This document shows positions 36,753 to 45,704 of a DNA stretch of 64,000 nt, piece by piece (the first letter of the stretch is position 1; each line of letters opens with the position of its first letter). A model generated the notes under the pieces. It made no database searches, was not told the DNA's origin, and worked only from the letters and a program-made list of their open reading frames with translations. This DNA comes from Brenneria nigrifluens DSM 30175 = ATCC 13028 (GTDB taxonomy: Bacteria > Pseudomonadota > Gammaproteobacteria > Enterobacterales > Enterobacteriaceae): NCBI RefSeq assembly GCF_005484965.1, contig NZ_CP034036.1, positions 1,364,001-1,428,000 of the forward strand, given 5' to 3'. The position numbers and the translations under genes are program-made.

Positions 36753-37475
36753 TCAGAAAGGGAAAAAAATCAGTTCGATATCATGCTCCGTCACTTTAAT
36801 CATCGATCCTTCGTTATGCCAGGCGCCCAGCACCGCGCGCTGCGCGCTGAAATGACCGGCGACGATCTGATGAACGGCCGGACGATGGGTGTGGCCGTGG
36901 ATCATGGCGTTGACCTGATAGTGTTGCAGCCGGGCGATAACCTGTTGCGGATTGACATCCATAATCTGCTGCGATTTATGCCGGTTGGCATGCTGACTGG
37001 CCGAGCGCATTTTTTCCGCGATGCGCAGGCGCAGGCGTAAAGGCAACAGCAGGAAAAGACGCTGGATCAGCGGATTATGCACCCGGCGGCGAAATTTCTG
37101 ATAGGCGCGGTCGTCGGTGCACAGCGTGTCGCCGTGCAAAATAAGTATCCGCCGGCCGTACAGATCCAGCACATTTTCCGCCGGCAGTAGCGTTAAGCCG
37201 CTGCGCCTGGCGAAGCGCCTGCCGAGCAGAAAGTCCCGGTTGCCGTGCACGAAATAACAGGGAACGCCTTGTTGATGTAATGTCCTCAAGGCGTCGGCGA
37301 CCGTCGCGTGCAGCGGCTGCGGATCGTCATCGCCGATCCAGGCGTCAAACAGATCGCCCAGAATATAAAGCGCATCCGCATTTACCGCTTCATGGCGTAA
37401 AAAACGCAGAAAACCGGCGGTGATCGCCGGTTGATAAATGTTTAAATGCAGATCGGCAATAAATAGTGTCGCCAT
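36753..37475 (-). CDS. lpxH: UDP-2,3-diacylglucosamine diphosphatase LpxH
   Basis: A 240-residue calcineurin-like phosphoesterase (same length as E. coli). The metal-binding motifs are in order: ADLHL near residue 7, GDLFDAWIGDD near 40, GNRDFLLG near 78, HGDTLCTDD near 114, and HGHTHRP near 195. It hydrolyses UDP-diacylglucosamine to lipid X in lipid A synthesis, at the inner face of the membrane. It starts 10 bp after ppiB and is likely cotranscribed with it. Confidence 0.95.
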   Translation of the reverse strand: MATLFIADLHLNIYQPAITAGFLRFLRHEAVNADALYILGDLFDAWIGDDDPQPLHATVADALRTLHQQGVPCYFVHGNRDFLLGRRFARRSGLTLLPAENVLDLYGRRILILHGDTLCTDDRAYQKFRRRVHNPLIQRLFLLLPLRLRLRIAEKMRSASQHANRHKSQQIMDVNPQQVIARLQHYQVNAMIHGHTHRPAVHQIVAGHFSAQRAVLGAWHNEGSMIKVTEHDIELIFFPF

Positions 37476-37485
37476 GCTGCGGCAG

Positions 37486-37980
37486 TTACTCGCTGACGGT
37501 AACGCCGGTGATCACCACGTCTTCCTTGGGAACGTCCTGGTGCATACCGCTGTGGCCGGTTGCCACGCCTTTGATTTTATCCACCACGTCCAAACCTTCA
37601 GCCACTTCGGCGAATACGCAGTAGCCCCAGCCGTCCGCACGCTCTGAACGGAAGTTCAGAAAGTCGTTGTCGACCACGTTGATAAAGAACTGCGCGGTGG
37701 CGGAGTGCGGATCGTTGGTGCGCGCCATCGCCAGCGTGCCGCGGGTGTTTTTCAAGCCGTTGTTGGCTTCGTTTTTAATCGCGGCCTGGGTTTCCTTCTG
37801 TTGCATGCCGGGAGCGAAACCGCCGCCCTGGATCATAAACCCATTGATAACACGGTGAAAAATGGTGTTGTCGTAAAAACCGCTGCGGCAGTAATTCAGA
37901 AAGTTTTCCACGGTAACCGGCGCTTTGTCGGCGAAAGTATTAATGACGATATCGCCGTGGTTGGTATGAAACGTGATCAT
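37486..37980 (-). CDS. ppiB: Cytoplasmic peptidyl-prolyl isomerase PpiB
   Basis: A 164-residue cyclophilin (E. coli 164). Active-site residues are visible in IFHRVINGFMIQGGGF, with QFFINVVDNDFLNF following. I start at the ATG at 37980 (MITFHTNHGDIV), the E. coli-like N-terminus; the open frame runs 46 codons further upstream but that part does not resemble cyclophilin. It precedes lpxH in a likely operon. Confidence 0.94.
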   Translation of the reverse strand: MITFHTNHGDIVINTFADKAPVTVENFLNYCRSGFYDNTIFHRVINGFMIQGGGFAPGMQQKETQAAIKNEANNGLKNTRGTLAMARTNDPHSATAQFFINVVDNDFLNFRSERADGWGYCVFAEVAEGLDVVDKIKGVATGHSGMHQDVPKEDVVITGVTVSE

Positions 37981-38318
37981 AGTAATGAGCCCTACATAGC
38001 CTTGGTAATGAACAACGACGCTCACAACATGCGGTGAACAATCAAGAGCGCTCTTATAACATAACTGGCTTGCCGAGTCAGTACAGGCTGGCGCATAACC
38101 TGGGGGGAGCGCGGTCATTCAGCGCCGAATATTGCGATTGTACAAATAAACTGATTAAACATAATATATTTAGTTAGTTTATTTGAATGAGGTTTTTATT
38201 GCGCCAGATCGCTGTTTTTCATAATTTGCTTGTTGTTTTGTTGTCGCCCGGATTAGTCTGAGAGCGACTCTTATTACCTTTAATTAACATTAATAACACT
38301 AATATAGACAGGTGAATT

Positions 38319-38741
38319 ATGCTGAACAGTATTAGTCGAGTATTGGATAAACCTGATTTCGGGAAGTTATTATTGCGTGTGTCGTTCAGTACCCTGATGC
38401 TGTTTCACGGCTGGCACAAGGTCCATAGCGGTATTGGCGGCGTGCGAAGAATGCTGGTGGAAGCGGGTATTCCAACATTCGTCGGTTATGGCGTCTATGT
38501 TGGCGAAGTCATTATCCCGATTCTGTTGATTCTGGGCATCTTCACCCGTCCCGCCGCGTTGATTTTTTCCTTCACCATGCTTGCCGCCGCGTTGCTGGCA
38601 AATCCGAACGATCTATTCGTACTGACTAAAACCGGCGCGTGGATCGCGGAACCGGCGGCGGTATTCTTCTTTGCCGGACTGGCTATCGCTTTCCTCGGCA
38701 GCGGCAGATATTCGGTGATGTCCAATCCGCGCTGGCGCTGA
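38319..38741 (+). CDS. DoxX family membrane protein
   Basis: A 140-residue protein with four TM segments of the DoxX/YphA family: LLLRVSFSTLMLFHGWHKV, VGEVIIPILLILGIF, AALIFSFTMLAAALLA and EPAAVFFFAGLAIAFLG. The family is associated with redox and sulfur metabolism in some organisms, but the function of this protein is unknown. The ribosome-binding site is ACAGGTG before ATG. In E. coli ppiB and cysS are direct neighbours, so this gene is an insertion in that interval. A hairpin (38729-38759) covers its stop codon. Confidence 0.82.
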   Translation: MLNSISRVLDKPDFGKLLLRVSFSTLMLFHGWHKVHSGIGGVRRMLVEAGIPTFVGYGVYVGEVIIPILLILGIFTRPAALIFSFTMLAAALLANPNDLFVLTKTGAWIAEPAAVFFFAGLAIAFLGSGRYSVMSNPRWR

Positions 38742-39049
38742 TGGCATTTGCGCCAGCGCCACGGTAGTCTGGTCTCCGGCTCGGATAATTCCGGGCTTTT
38801 TTGCGGCGCGCCATCCCTGGCCGCCGCCCTTACGGGCCGTCGCCGGGGGCGACGTCAAAAAACTCTTCCGGCGTTTTTTTGGCGCCATCCTTAGCGGTTA
38901 TCCGTTTATTCCTCTGCGTCAGTCTTGCAATAGCGCAGGGTTCAGGTTTCAATACGCCGTCAGGGTTGTAAAGCCCTTGGCAAAATGATGTTACTCACGC
39001 TTACAGCGAACGATGATCCACCTATCCTGCGAATACCATGGAATGCCTG
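38742..39049. other. GC-rich intergenic region before cysS
   Basis: About 300 bp without a supported gene. It contains a perfect 10-bp inverted repeat at 38729-38738/38750-38759 and a second, 7-bp stem at 38838-38854 (CGTCGCC-GGG-GGCGACG) followed by TCAAAAAAC. No ribosomal-type or riboswitch structure was recognised. The cysS promoter should be in its right half. Confidence 0.35.
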
Positions 39050-40435
39050 ATGCTAAAGATTTTTAATACGCTGAGTCGCCAAAAAGAGGAATTCAAACCT
39101 ATCCACGCAGGTCAAGTCGGGATGTATGTATGCGGGATCACCGTTTATGACCTGTGTCATATTGGCCACGGGCGTACTTTCGTGGCGTTTGATGTGGTGG
39201 CGCGGTATTTACGGTATTTGGGATATTCGCTGAAATACGTGCGCAACGTTACCGACATTGACGATAAAATTATCAAACGGGCGGCGGAAAATGGTGAAAC
39301 CTGCGATCAACTCACCACCCGGATGATCGCTGAAATGCATGCCGACTTTGATGCATTGAATATTTTACGTCCGGATGAAGAGCCGCGCGCCACCCATCAT
39401 ATCGCCGAAATCATCGAACTGGTTAAAGCGCTGATTGCCCGACGCCACGCCTATGTGGCAAGCAACGGCGACGTGATGTTTTCCGTCGCCACCGCCCGCG
39501 GCTACGGCGCGCTCTCCCGTCAGGATCTGGATCAGCTACAGGCCGGCGCGCGGGTAGAGATTACGGAAGTTAAACATAACCCGATGGACTTCGTGTTGTG
39601 GAAAAAGTCCAAACCCGGCGAGCCGCACTGGTCTTCGCCGTGGGGAGAAGGGCGCCCCGGCTGGCATATCGAATGTTCGGCGATGAACTGCAAACAGCTG
39701 GGCAAACATTTTGATATCCACGGCGGCGGTTCGGATCTGATGTTCCCGCATCATGAAAACGAAATCGCCCAATCCACCAGCGCGCACGACGGCCCGTATG
39801 TGAACTATTGGATGCATTCCGGCATGGTGATGGTCGATCGGGAGAAAATGTCGAAATCGCTCAACAACTTCTTTACCGTGCGCGACGTGCTGGCCTATTA
39901 CGATCCTGAGACCGTGCGTTATTTCCTGATGTCGGGCCACTACCGCAGCCAACTGAACTACAGCGAAGAAAACCTGAAACAGGCGCGTTCCGCGCTGGAG
40001 CGGCTGTACACCGCGCTGCGCGGTACGGACAGCAGCGTGGAGGCGCAGGGCGGAGAGATCTTTGAAGCCCGTTTCCGTGAGGCGATGGACGATGATTTCA
40101 ATACCCCGGAAGCCTATTCCGTGTTGTTCGATATGGCGCGGGATATTAACCGCCTGAAGACGGAAGACCCGCACGAGGCCAATCAGCTGGCGTCGGCGCT
40201 GCGTAAGCTGGCGAAAGTGCTCGGCCTGCTGGAGCAGGACCCGGAAGTATTCCTGCAAAGCGGCGCGCAGACCGATGACGCCGAAGTCAGGGAGATCGAA
40301 GGGCTGATTAAGCAGCGTAAGGACGCCCGTCAGGCCAAAGACTGGGCGCTGGCGGACCAGGCGCGCGACCGGCTGAATGAGATGGGCATTATTCTGGAAG
40401 ACGGGCCGCAGGGAACCATCTGGCGCCGTAAGTAA
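39050..40435 (+). CDS. cysS: Cysteinyl-tRNA synthetase CysS
   Basis: A 461-residue class I synthetase, the same length as E. coli CysS. The zinc ligand is in YVCGITVYD, the HIGH-equivalent is HIGHGRT, and the KMSKS loop is REKMSKSLNNFF. Other zinc ligands are in HIECSAMNC and FPHHENEI. I start at ATG 39050 (MLKIFNTLS) to match the family; a frame 12 nt longer starts at 39038. An intrinsic terminator follows. Confidence 0.96.
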   Translation: MLKIFNTLSRQKEEFKPIHAGQVGMYVCGITVYDLCHIGHGRTFVAFDVVARYLRYLGYSLKYVRNVTDIDDKIIKRAAENGETCDQLTTRMIAEMHADFDALNILRPDEEPRATHHIAEIIELVKALIARRHAYVASNGDVMFSVATARGYGALSRQDLDQLQAGARVEITEVKHNPMDFVLWKKSKPGEPHWSSPWGEGRPGWHIECSAMNCKQLGKHFDIHGGGSDLMFPHHENEIAQSTSAHDGPYVNYWMHSGMVMVDREKMSKSLNNFFTVRDVLAYYDPETVRYFLMSGHYRSQLNYSEENLKQARSALERLYTALRGTDSSVEAQGGEIFEARFREAMDDDFNTPEAYSVLFDMARDINRLKTEDPHEANQLASALRKLAKVLGLLEQDPEVFLQSGAQTDDAEVREIEGLIKQRKDARQAKDWALADQARDRLNEMGIILEDGPQGTIWRRK

Positions 40436-40458
40436 TTCGTTGCCGCTTTAGCAAAATA

Positions 40459-40485
40459 GTATCCCCCGGCTATGCCGGGGGATAC
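40459..40485. terminator. Bidirectional terminator between cysS and ybcJ
   Basis: A 12-bp stem GTATCCCCCGGC/GCCGGGGGATAC with a 3-nt loop lies between the convergent stops. TTACTTAT follows on the plus strand and TATTTTGC on the minus strand, so it can serve both genes. Confidence 0.75.
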
Positions 40486-40502
40486 TTACTTATGCGGGGA
40501 TC

Positions 40503-40715
40503 CTAGGCGCTGACTTCCACCGTGGCGCCGTCAAACCGCACTTGCTGACCGGCAACGATTTTGCAGCGCTTGCGCGTCTCCGTTTGCCCGTCGACGGTGA
40601 CCTCTCCCGCGGCAATCGCCACTTTGGCCGCGGCGCCGCTTTCACTCCAGCCCAGCAGTTTCAGTAAATCGCACAGTTCAACGTGCGGGTGATCGTCGAG
40701 ATGAAAAATTTCCAT
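40503..40715 (-). CDS. ybcJ: S4-domain RNA-binding protein YbcJ
   Basis: A 70-residue S4-like protein (E. coli YbcJ 70). The S4 core is VELCDLLKLLGWSESGAAAK and the second half ends in TRKRCKIVAGQQVRF. E. coli YbcJ binds RNA in vitro and is suggested to act in ribosome or tRNA biology. It sits next to folD as in E. coli, with a 31-bp gap, and probably shares its transcript. Confidence 0.93.
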   Translation of the reverse strand: MEIFHLDDHPHVELCDLLKLLGWSESGAAAKVAIAAGEVTVDGQTETRKRCKIVAGQQVRFDGATVEVSA

Positions 40716-40746
40716 AATTTCCTGATTTATATGCGTTAAGTATGTA

Positions 40747-41613
40747 TTACCGCGCGGCGTTATCGTGATACTCCTCGCAGGCCTGCAAGGTGTTCTGAAT
40801 CAAGGTCGCGACCGTCATCGGCCCGACGCCCCCCGGCACAGGGCTGATATATGACGCTTTTTCCCGGGCGCCGTCGTAGTCGACGTCGCCGACCACCCTG
40901 CCGCTTTCCAGACGGTTGATGCCGACGTCCAGCACTATGGCGCCGGGTTTGATCCATTCGCCGGGAATAAAACCGGGTTTACCCACGGCGACCACCAGCA
41001 GATCGGCGTTTTCAATATGGTGGCGCAGGTTCTTGGTGAAACGGTGAGTCACCGTGGTGGTGCAGCCGGCCAGCAGCAGTTCCAGACTCATCGGACGGCC
41101 GACGATATTGGAGGCGCCGACGACGACGGCATTCAGGCCGAAGGTGTCGATATTGTAGCGCTCCAGCAGCGTGATAATCCCACGCGGCGTACAGGCCCGC
41201 AGCAGCGGCGCGCGCTGGCAAAGACGCCCGACGTTATACGGATGGAAACCGTCAACATCCTTATCGGGCGCGATGCGCTCGATAACCTTGGTATTATCAA
41301 TGCCTTCCGGCAGAGGAAGCTGAACCAGAATACCGTCAATGGTGTTATCCGCGTTAAGCTGGTCGATTAATGCCAGCAATGCGGATTCCGTCGTCGTGGA
41401 CGGTAAGTCATAAGAACGTGAGATAAAGCCGACTTCTTCGCAGACCTTGCGTTTGCTGGCGACATAAATCTGTGACGCCGGGTGCTCTCCAACCAGGATA
41501 ACCGCCAGACCTGGCGCTCGTTTACCCGCGGCCAGACGCTGTTTTACCTGCGCAGCGACTTCGTCTTTAACCTGCTGCGCAATCGTTTTACCATCAATAA
41601 TCTTTGCTGCCAT
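40747..41613 (-). CDS. folD: Methylenetetrahydrofolate dehydrogenase/cyclohydrolase FolD
   Basis: A 288-residue bifunctional one-carbon enzyme (E. coli 288). The catalytic Tyr and Lys are in YVASKRKVCEEVGF. The NADP-binding part has VVGASNIVGRPMSLELLL and the C-terminal PVPGGVGPMTVATLI signature. It makes 10-formyl-THF from methylene-THF. It is the last gene of conserved backbone before the accessory segment that runs to tRNA-Arg. Confidence 0.96.
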   Translation of the reverse strand: MAAKIIDGKTIAQQVKDEVAAQVKQRLAAGKRAPGLAVILVGEHPASQIYVASKRKVCEEVGFISRSYDLPSTTTESALLALIDQLNADNTIDGILVQLPLPEGIDNTKVIERIAPDKDVDGFHPYNVGRLCQRAPLLRACTPRGIITLLERYNIDTFGLNAVVVGASNIVGRPMSLELLLAGCTTTVTHRFTKNLRHHIENADLLVVAVGKPGFIPGEWIKPGAIVLDVGINRLESGRVVGDVDYDGAREKASYISPVPGGVGPMTVATLIQNTLQACEEYHDNAAR

Positions 41614-41746
41614 CTGAGATGAGATCCATCAATTTTAAATGCGGGGGAAGTGGCGCTATTTTGTCAGAAGCCGCGCGCGCTGTCAGGCATTGTGTAAAGA
41701 TAATCATAACAATGGCGGCAACCCTGGGCCGCCGCCATGGCGCCAT

Positions 41747-43024
41747 CTACCTTGTCAGCACCAGTTTTTGACTCTGTTGATGCCAGCGCCAGCCGCGTTG
41801 ACCGCCGTCAATCCGTACGCCTCCAAGCCAGCGTTCAGCCGGATAACAGTTCATCCAGTCCAGACGATTGTCCAGCAATGCCCGCCCAACCTCGGTAAGA
41901 CTCAGGACGCCCGAGGCCGCATCCAGCGACAGCGCGGGTTCCGGCGCCAGCCTCAGTCCGTCGATAATGTCGTCCAGCATGATATCTCCCAGCCAGGGCA
42001 AGGGATCGTGGTGCTCCGTCAGGGTGTGAAAAAGCTGCTTTGGAGTGTGGGGACGTTCCGCCAGACAGCGCAGCGCCAGTTGTTCGGTCAGGCCCAGTCC
42101 ATTCTTTACGCTGGGAAACTCCTGGCAATGGCGCAGCAGCGCCTGCGGCATAAAGGGAAGGTCGGCGGCAACCGCTGTCGCCAGCGACAGCAACGTCGAG
42201 GGATTATCCGAACGCAACCCTTCCCATACCTGACGCCCCAGACGGCATTGCCGCGGGGTAACGGGCTGACGTGCCTGCCACAGTAGCAGCAAAGCTTCGG
42301 TCGGCAACTGGCCAAGGCCGAGAAAACGGCGGCTGCCGGGATAGCGATCGACGGTGACCATTTCCAGCAACGGAGCTGGGTGAGCGTCGAAATGCGCCAG
42401 GCAGCGCGCCAGAATCAGCTGATCGTAGCTGTCATGTTCAAACCATAGTACGACGCGCCGATAATTTTCGCCGGCGGATAACAGCGTGCGTTCCTCCTGT
42501 TCACGCTGTTGCTGAAGCTGTTGCCGGCTGATGCCGATACGCGAGGTATAGTGGCTGGCAATAAACGCTACCCGTTGCGGCAGCCAGTCGTCGCCGGTAA
42601 GCACCGGCCCCTGACAAAAAGGATCGCTATAGGCCAGATAGTCGCCCCGGAATCCGGCCTGCCGCAGCGGCTGCTGAATGTCTGAGCCACAGCGGATATG
42701 TAAGGTGGAAAGCGCGTGATCCGGCGCACTGCTCTGGGCGTCGATCACCGTTCTGGCGTGCGCCATCGCTTCTACATGCGCTTTCAATCTGGGCCAGCTT
42801 GGCAACCCTAATTCCTGGGCGATGATCCACTGCGCGTCGCTCAGACGGCCGAACTGTTCCGCCAATTGCGCTGGCGTCAAACTGGGGCGGTATCGGAGAA
42901 AGCGGGCAATTGCCTCGGGATGAGATTGCCTGATGGCATCGCGCAGCGCTTTGGCGCGTTTACGCTGTTGCTCAAGATTAATGCGAAAGGGTGAGGATAA
43001 TACGGAAGATTGGGATGACGTCAC
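41747..43024 (-). CDS. DUF1835 domain protein with N-terminal ankyrin-like helices
   Basis: About 425 residues. The N-terminal 90 residues (RAKALRDAIRQSHPEAIARF, then RLSDAQWIIAQELGLPSWPR) look like the short helical segment seen at the front of ankyrin-type proteins of unknown role. Residues about 105-225 are a DUF1835 domain starting LHIRCGSDIQQPLRQAGFRG and containing DPFCQGPV and LWFEHDSYDQLIL. The C-terminal half resembles DUF3658-like helical tails. Function unknown. I prefer a GTG start at 43024 because AGGGG lies upstream; an ATG at 43099 would add 25 residues with a poor site. Confidence 0.7.
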   Translation of the reverse strand: MTSSQSSVLSSPFRINLEQQRKRAKALRDAIRQSHPEAIARFLRYRPSLTPAQLAEQFGRLSDAQWIIAQELGLPSWPRLKAHVEAMAHARTVIDAQSSAPDHALSTLHIRCGSDIQQPLRQAGFRGDYLAYSDPFCQGPVLTGDDWLPQRVAFIASHYTSRIGISRQQLQQQREQEERTLLSAGENYRRVVLWFEHDSYDQLILARCLAHFDAHPAPLLEMVTVDRYPGSRRFLGLGQLPTEALLLLWQARQPVTPRQCRLGRQVWEGLRSDNPSTLLSLATAVAADLPFMPQALLRHCQEFPSVKNGLGLTEQLALRCLAERPHTPKQLFHTLTEHHDPLPWLGDIMLDDIIDGLRLAPEPALSLDAASGVLSLTEVGRALLDNRLDWMNCYPAERWLGGVRIDGGQRGWRWHQQSQKLVLTR

Positions 43025-43556
43025 GGTTGCGCCCCTTTTCCAAGGTCCGAGTCCGCCAGTCAGACAGAAAAGGGAAAGCCGTATGGCATACCGATTCATC
43101 GATCATGGGCGTAGCCCTTTCCGCGGACAAGGTGGCGCTGATCGCACCTGCGGCAGGTTAGCAAAGCATAACATAATTTTCAATGGCCATGTGTTGCGCC
43201 AGGGGCGGTAATCGTTTTCCGTTGCAGTTGGTAAAATCGCGCCTGTCCGCTATTCCGGCCAATATTTATATCGCTAGTTTATATTAATCATGCTAATTAT
43301 TTTTATCTTGTCTTATTGGCGGATCAGTCGATCGGAATGGTGGGTTTATGTCCAAATATATTGCGGAATATTAACTTATTTATTGTTATATATAAATATA
43401 CATAAACCCATCTGCTCTGTCCGCTAGCGTCTAGTACCCTTTTTATTCATCCTATCATTTTTAAAATTACGACTATACTTCAAATGATTTAATGTTTTTA
43501 CGATGTTTTACAATATGCCAGCAGCTTAAAACTGGCGGCTTAACAGGAGCTTGAGT
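43025..43556. other. AT-rich intergenic region with distant inverted repeat
   Basis: Upstream region of the two flanking divergent genes. TGGGTTTATGT at 43341-43351 and its exact complement at 43400-43410 form an 11-bp inverted repeat 48 bp apart, around a very AT-rich core. It could mark two operator halves or a loop-forming regulatory site. No gene supported. Confidence 0.4.
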
Positions 43557-44591
43557 ATGAGCGTTACGAATGAACTGCATGTGGCAAAAAAAATATCATG
43601 GGGGAGCATTATTGGCGGCGTCATCACCGTGTTAGCCGTCTCGTTATTACTCTCTACGCTTGGCACTAGCCTGGGTTTTTCGATTGTTGATCCGCTGTCC
43701 GACGATCCGGTTGACGGCGTCGGGAGTACGGTATTGGTTTGGTCCGCCGTCTCCATCATCATCAGTCTGGCGGGGGGAGCATTTATTGCCGGTCGACTGG
43801 CGGCGACGGATGGTTTGATTCACGGTTTCCTTGTCTGGGCGACGGCGCTTATCGTTGCCGCTATTCTAGGCAGCGCACTGCTGGGCGGCGCGGTGAAAGC
43901 CACCGGCAGCGCGTTGGGGTCGGTGGGCTCGTTAACCGGTAACGTTATCTCCGGCGCCGGTTCCGCCGTAGGCGGCGGTTTGCAGGGGATTGCCGATATC
44001 GGCGGACAGGCGTTTGATAATCTGAATCTGGACACCGAACTGCAACCTGAAGAGGTGACCGACGAAGTGGCCGCGGCCTTACGCAAAAGCAATATCGCCT
44101 CATTGCAGCCGGACTTTATGCAAACGCAGTTGCAGGGCGCCAAAAAGGAAATCGGCGAAGCGGTAAAAGCGCTGGCCATCAACCCGAATAACAGCGATGC
44201 CATTATTCAGACGCTGACCGACAAGTTGAAAAAACGCGGCGAAGCGTTAACGCAAGACGTCGATCGCGACAGCTTGACCAGGGCGCTGTCTGAAAACACC
44301 TCATTGTCGCAGGAAGAAGTGGATCAAACCGTTGATAACCTGATTGCCGCCAAGCAGAAAACTGCGCAGTTGGTCGAGCAGCGCCTGAATGACGTTGAAG
44401 CCGGTATCGAGCAGGCAAAACAGCGATATGCCGAACTGAAACAGGCTGCTCGTGAAGAGGCCGCCGCCGCCGCTTCCGCCGTGGCTCATGCCGCGTTGTG
44501 GTCTTTCTTTGCCTTGCTGATTGGCGCGATCGTCAGTGCGCTGGCGGGACTGTGGGGCGTTAAAACCTGCAACAGACACTTTGGGCGTTAA
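43557..44591 (+). CDS. Glycine-rich inner-membrane protein of unknown function (PhnA-like label in some genomes)
   Basis: A 344-residue protein. Residues about 14-40, 60-82 and 90-115 are TM segments (WGSIIGGVITVLAVSLLLST first), followed by a small-residue stretch VGSLTGNVISGAGSAVGGGL that could pack as a glycine zipper. A long charged helical region of about 150 residues (LQPEEVTDEVAAALRKSNIA to YAELKQAAREEAA) and a last TM helix near 315-337 follow. The predicted layout, two membrane anchors joined by a soluble coil, suggests a structural or stress role in the envelope; this is inference. ATG 43557 has AGGAG 7 nt upstream. No known enzyme motif. Confidence 0.72.
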   Translation: MSVTNELHVAKKISWGSIIGGVITVLAVSLLLSTLGTSLGFSIVDPLSDDPVDGVGSTVLVWSAVSIIISLAGGAFIAGRLAATDGLIHGFLVWATALIVAAILGSALLGGAVKATGSALGSVGSLTGNVISGAGSAVGGGLQGIADIGGQAFDNLNLDTELQPEEVTDEVAAALRKSNIASLQPDFMQTQLQGAKKEIGEAVKALAINPNNSDAIIQTLTDKLKKRGEALTQDVDRDSLTRALSENTSLSQEEVDQTVDNLIAAKQKTAQLVEQRLNDVEAGIEQAKQRYAELKQAAREEAAAAASAVAHAALWSFFALLIGAIVSALAGLWGVKTCNRHFGR

Positions 44592-45017
44592 CCTTGTCGG
44601 TCGGCTAAAAAAGCCGGCGGGGCGTCGCAACGCCATCAGTTAAGCATGTGAGATATCCTCACCACGGGGCAGATTTGGCAAATGAAGCCACGCCCCGTGT
44701 TTCCCCCTCACAGGACTTGAATACGCCATAGCGCGATTCGGTATTTTATAAACAAACTAATCTACTATTACACCCGCCAGCCTGGATATTGACGAACATG
44801 GCTTTCACGCCGTCGGTTGCTGCGCGTCTGGCTTTGTTGATTTTTTATCGTATTTTCAATGATCCTCTCATTTACGCAGTGCATTTTTTAAGCAATTGTG
44901 ATGAGGGGTTTGTATTATTATGAATAAATACTACGCAAACCACGTAGCTAAAGGAGGAGAAGGGGCAAGCACGATGTTTACTTCAGGAGACCGATAAATG
45001 AACCGGAGGTAAAGAAA
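44592..45017. other. Intergenic region before the PTS IIA gene
   Basis: About 425 bp. A possible terminator for the preceding gene is the stem CACGGGGC (44663-44670) with GCCCCGTG (44692-44699), followed by TTTCCCCC, with a 21-nt loop. A 25-codon frame at 44920-44997 (MNKYYANHVAKGGEGASTMF and so on) ends just before the PTS gene and contains two ribosome-binding-like purine tracts; it might be a leader peptide. Confidence 0.35.
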
Positions 45018-45329
45018 ATGGACATAGAAACCCGGATGATTGAGTTGATTGTTCAGTCTGGAGAAGCACGTTCCTGCGCGATGGAGGCTTTACGCTCTTC
45101 CCGCAAAAGGGAGTGGGAGCAGGTGGATCAGCTATTGAAGATGGCTGCAACGGCCGTTCGTAAAGCGCAGTCTATCCAGACGGAATTTATTAGCGGCAAT
45201 GGGAATAAGGAAAAAATCAGTCTCGACCTGATCATCGTCCATGCTCAGGATCACCTGATGAACGCGATATTGTGCCGTGAACTGACTGAAGAAATTATTG
45301 CGCTTAGAAAAGAGTTATACGCCCCATAG
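45018..45329 (+). CDS. Orphan PTS lactose/cellobiose-family EIIA
   Basis: A 103-residue PTS IIA of the Lac family (three-helix trimer, compare E. coli ChbA 116 residues). The phosphorylatable histidine is in DLIIVHAQDHLMNAIL near residue 75, and the N-terminal helix has LIVQSGEARSCAMEAL. These accept phosphate from HPr and hand it to a IIB. No IIB, IIC or glycosidase gene is adjacent, so partners must be elsewhere or the protein has a regulatory role. The ribosome-binding site is GGAGGT, 8 nt before ATG. Confidence 0.88.
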   Translation: MDIETRMIELIVQSGEARSCAMEALRSSRKREWEQVDQLLKMAATAVRKAQSIQTEFISGNGNKEKISLDLIIVHAQDHLMNAILCRELTEEIIALRKELYAP

Positions 45330-45645
45330 ATCCATAGATTAGCAAGGCGGCATGCGAGCGAATCCCCAGACGCTTGCTACTTAGAACCTTCCCTGGAGCA
45401 AGCCATCGACAAACGGCGTGCCAGCGCAGTTATGCGTTCTGCCTGTCGGCGAAACACTCCCCTCTGATTTTCACCCATAAATTTAAAGTATGGTCACCTC
45501 GTCACAAAATAAATCGCTGCAAAATCGCTGTTGAAACAACCTTTGAACCATTTATGCGGCGATTGATGGAACATCGAAGCTAAAAGCAGCAATGGCGTAG
45601 TGATTTTGTTGAGATCGCCGCATTTACCCGTCTTTATCCACCATA

Positions 45646-45674
45646 TTGACAGCGTATTCTTCTCATGGTCTGTT
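45646..45674 (+). promoter_or_regulatory. Possible promoter of the GntR-family gene
   Basis: A perfect TTGACA (45646-45651) is followed by a 17-bp spacer and TCTGTT (45669-45674), which matches the -10 consensus at only three positions. The rest of 45330-45645 holds no gene I can support. Confidence 0.4.
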
Positions 45675-45704
45675 TGAACCAATTAAGAATTGGGATGAAC
45701 CAAT
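45675..45704. promoter_or_regulatory. Candidate operator at the GntR-family gene start
   Basis: Two copies of TGAACCAAT (45675-45683 and 45696-45704) are 21 bp apart, two helical turns. The perfect 15-bp palindrome CCAATTAAGAATTGG lies at 45679-45693, between and overlapping the first copy. The second copy overlaps the ATG at 45703. A regulator bound here would block its own translation-start region; autoregulation is inferred. Confidence 0.5.
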
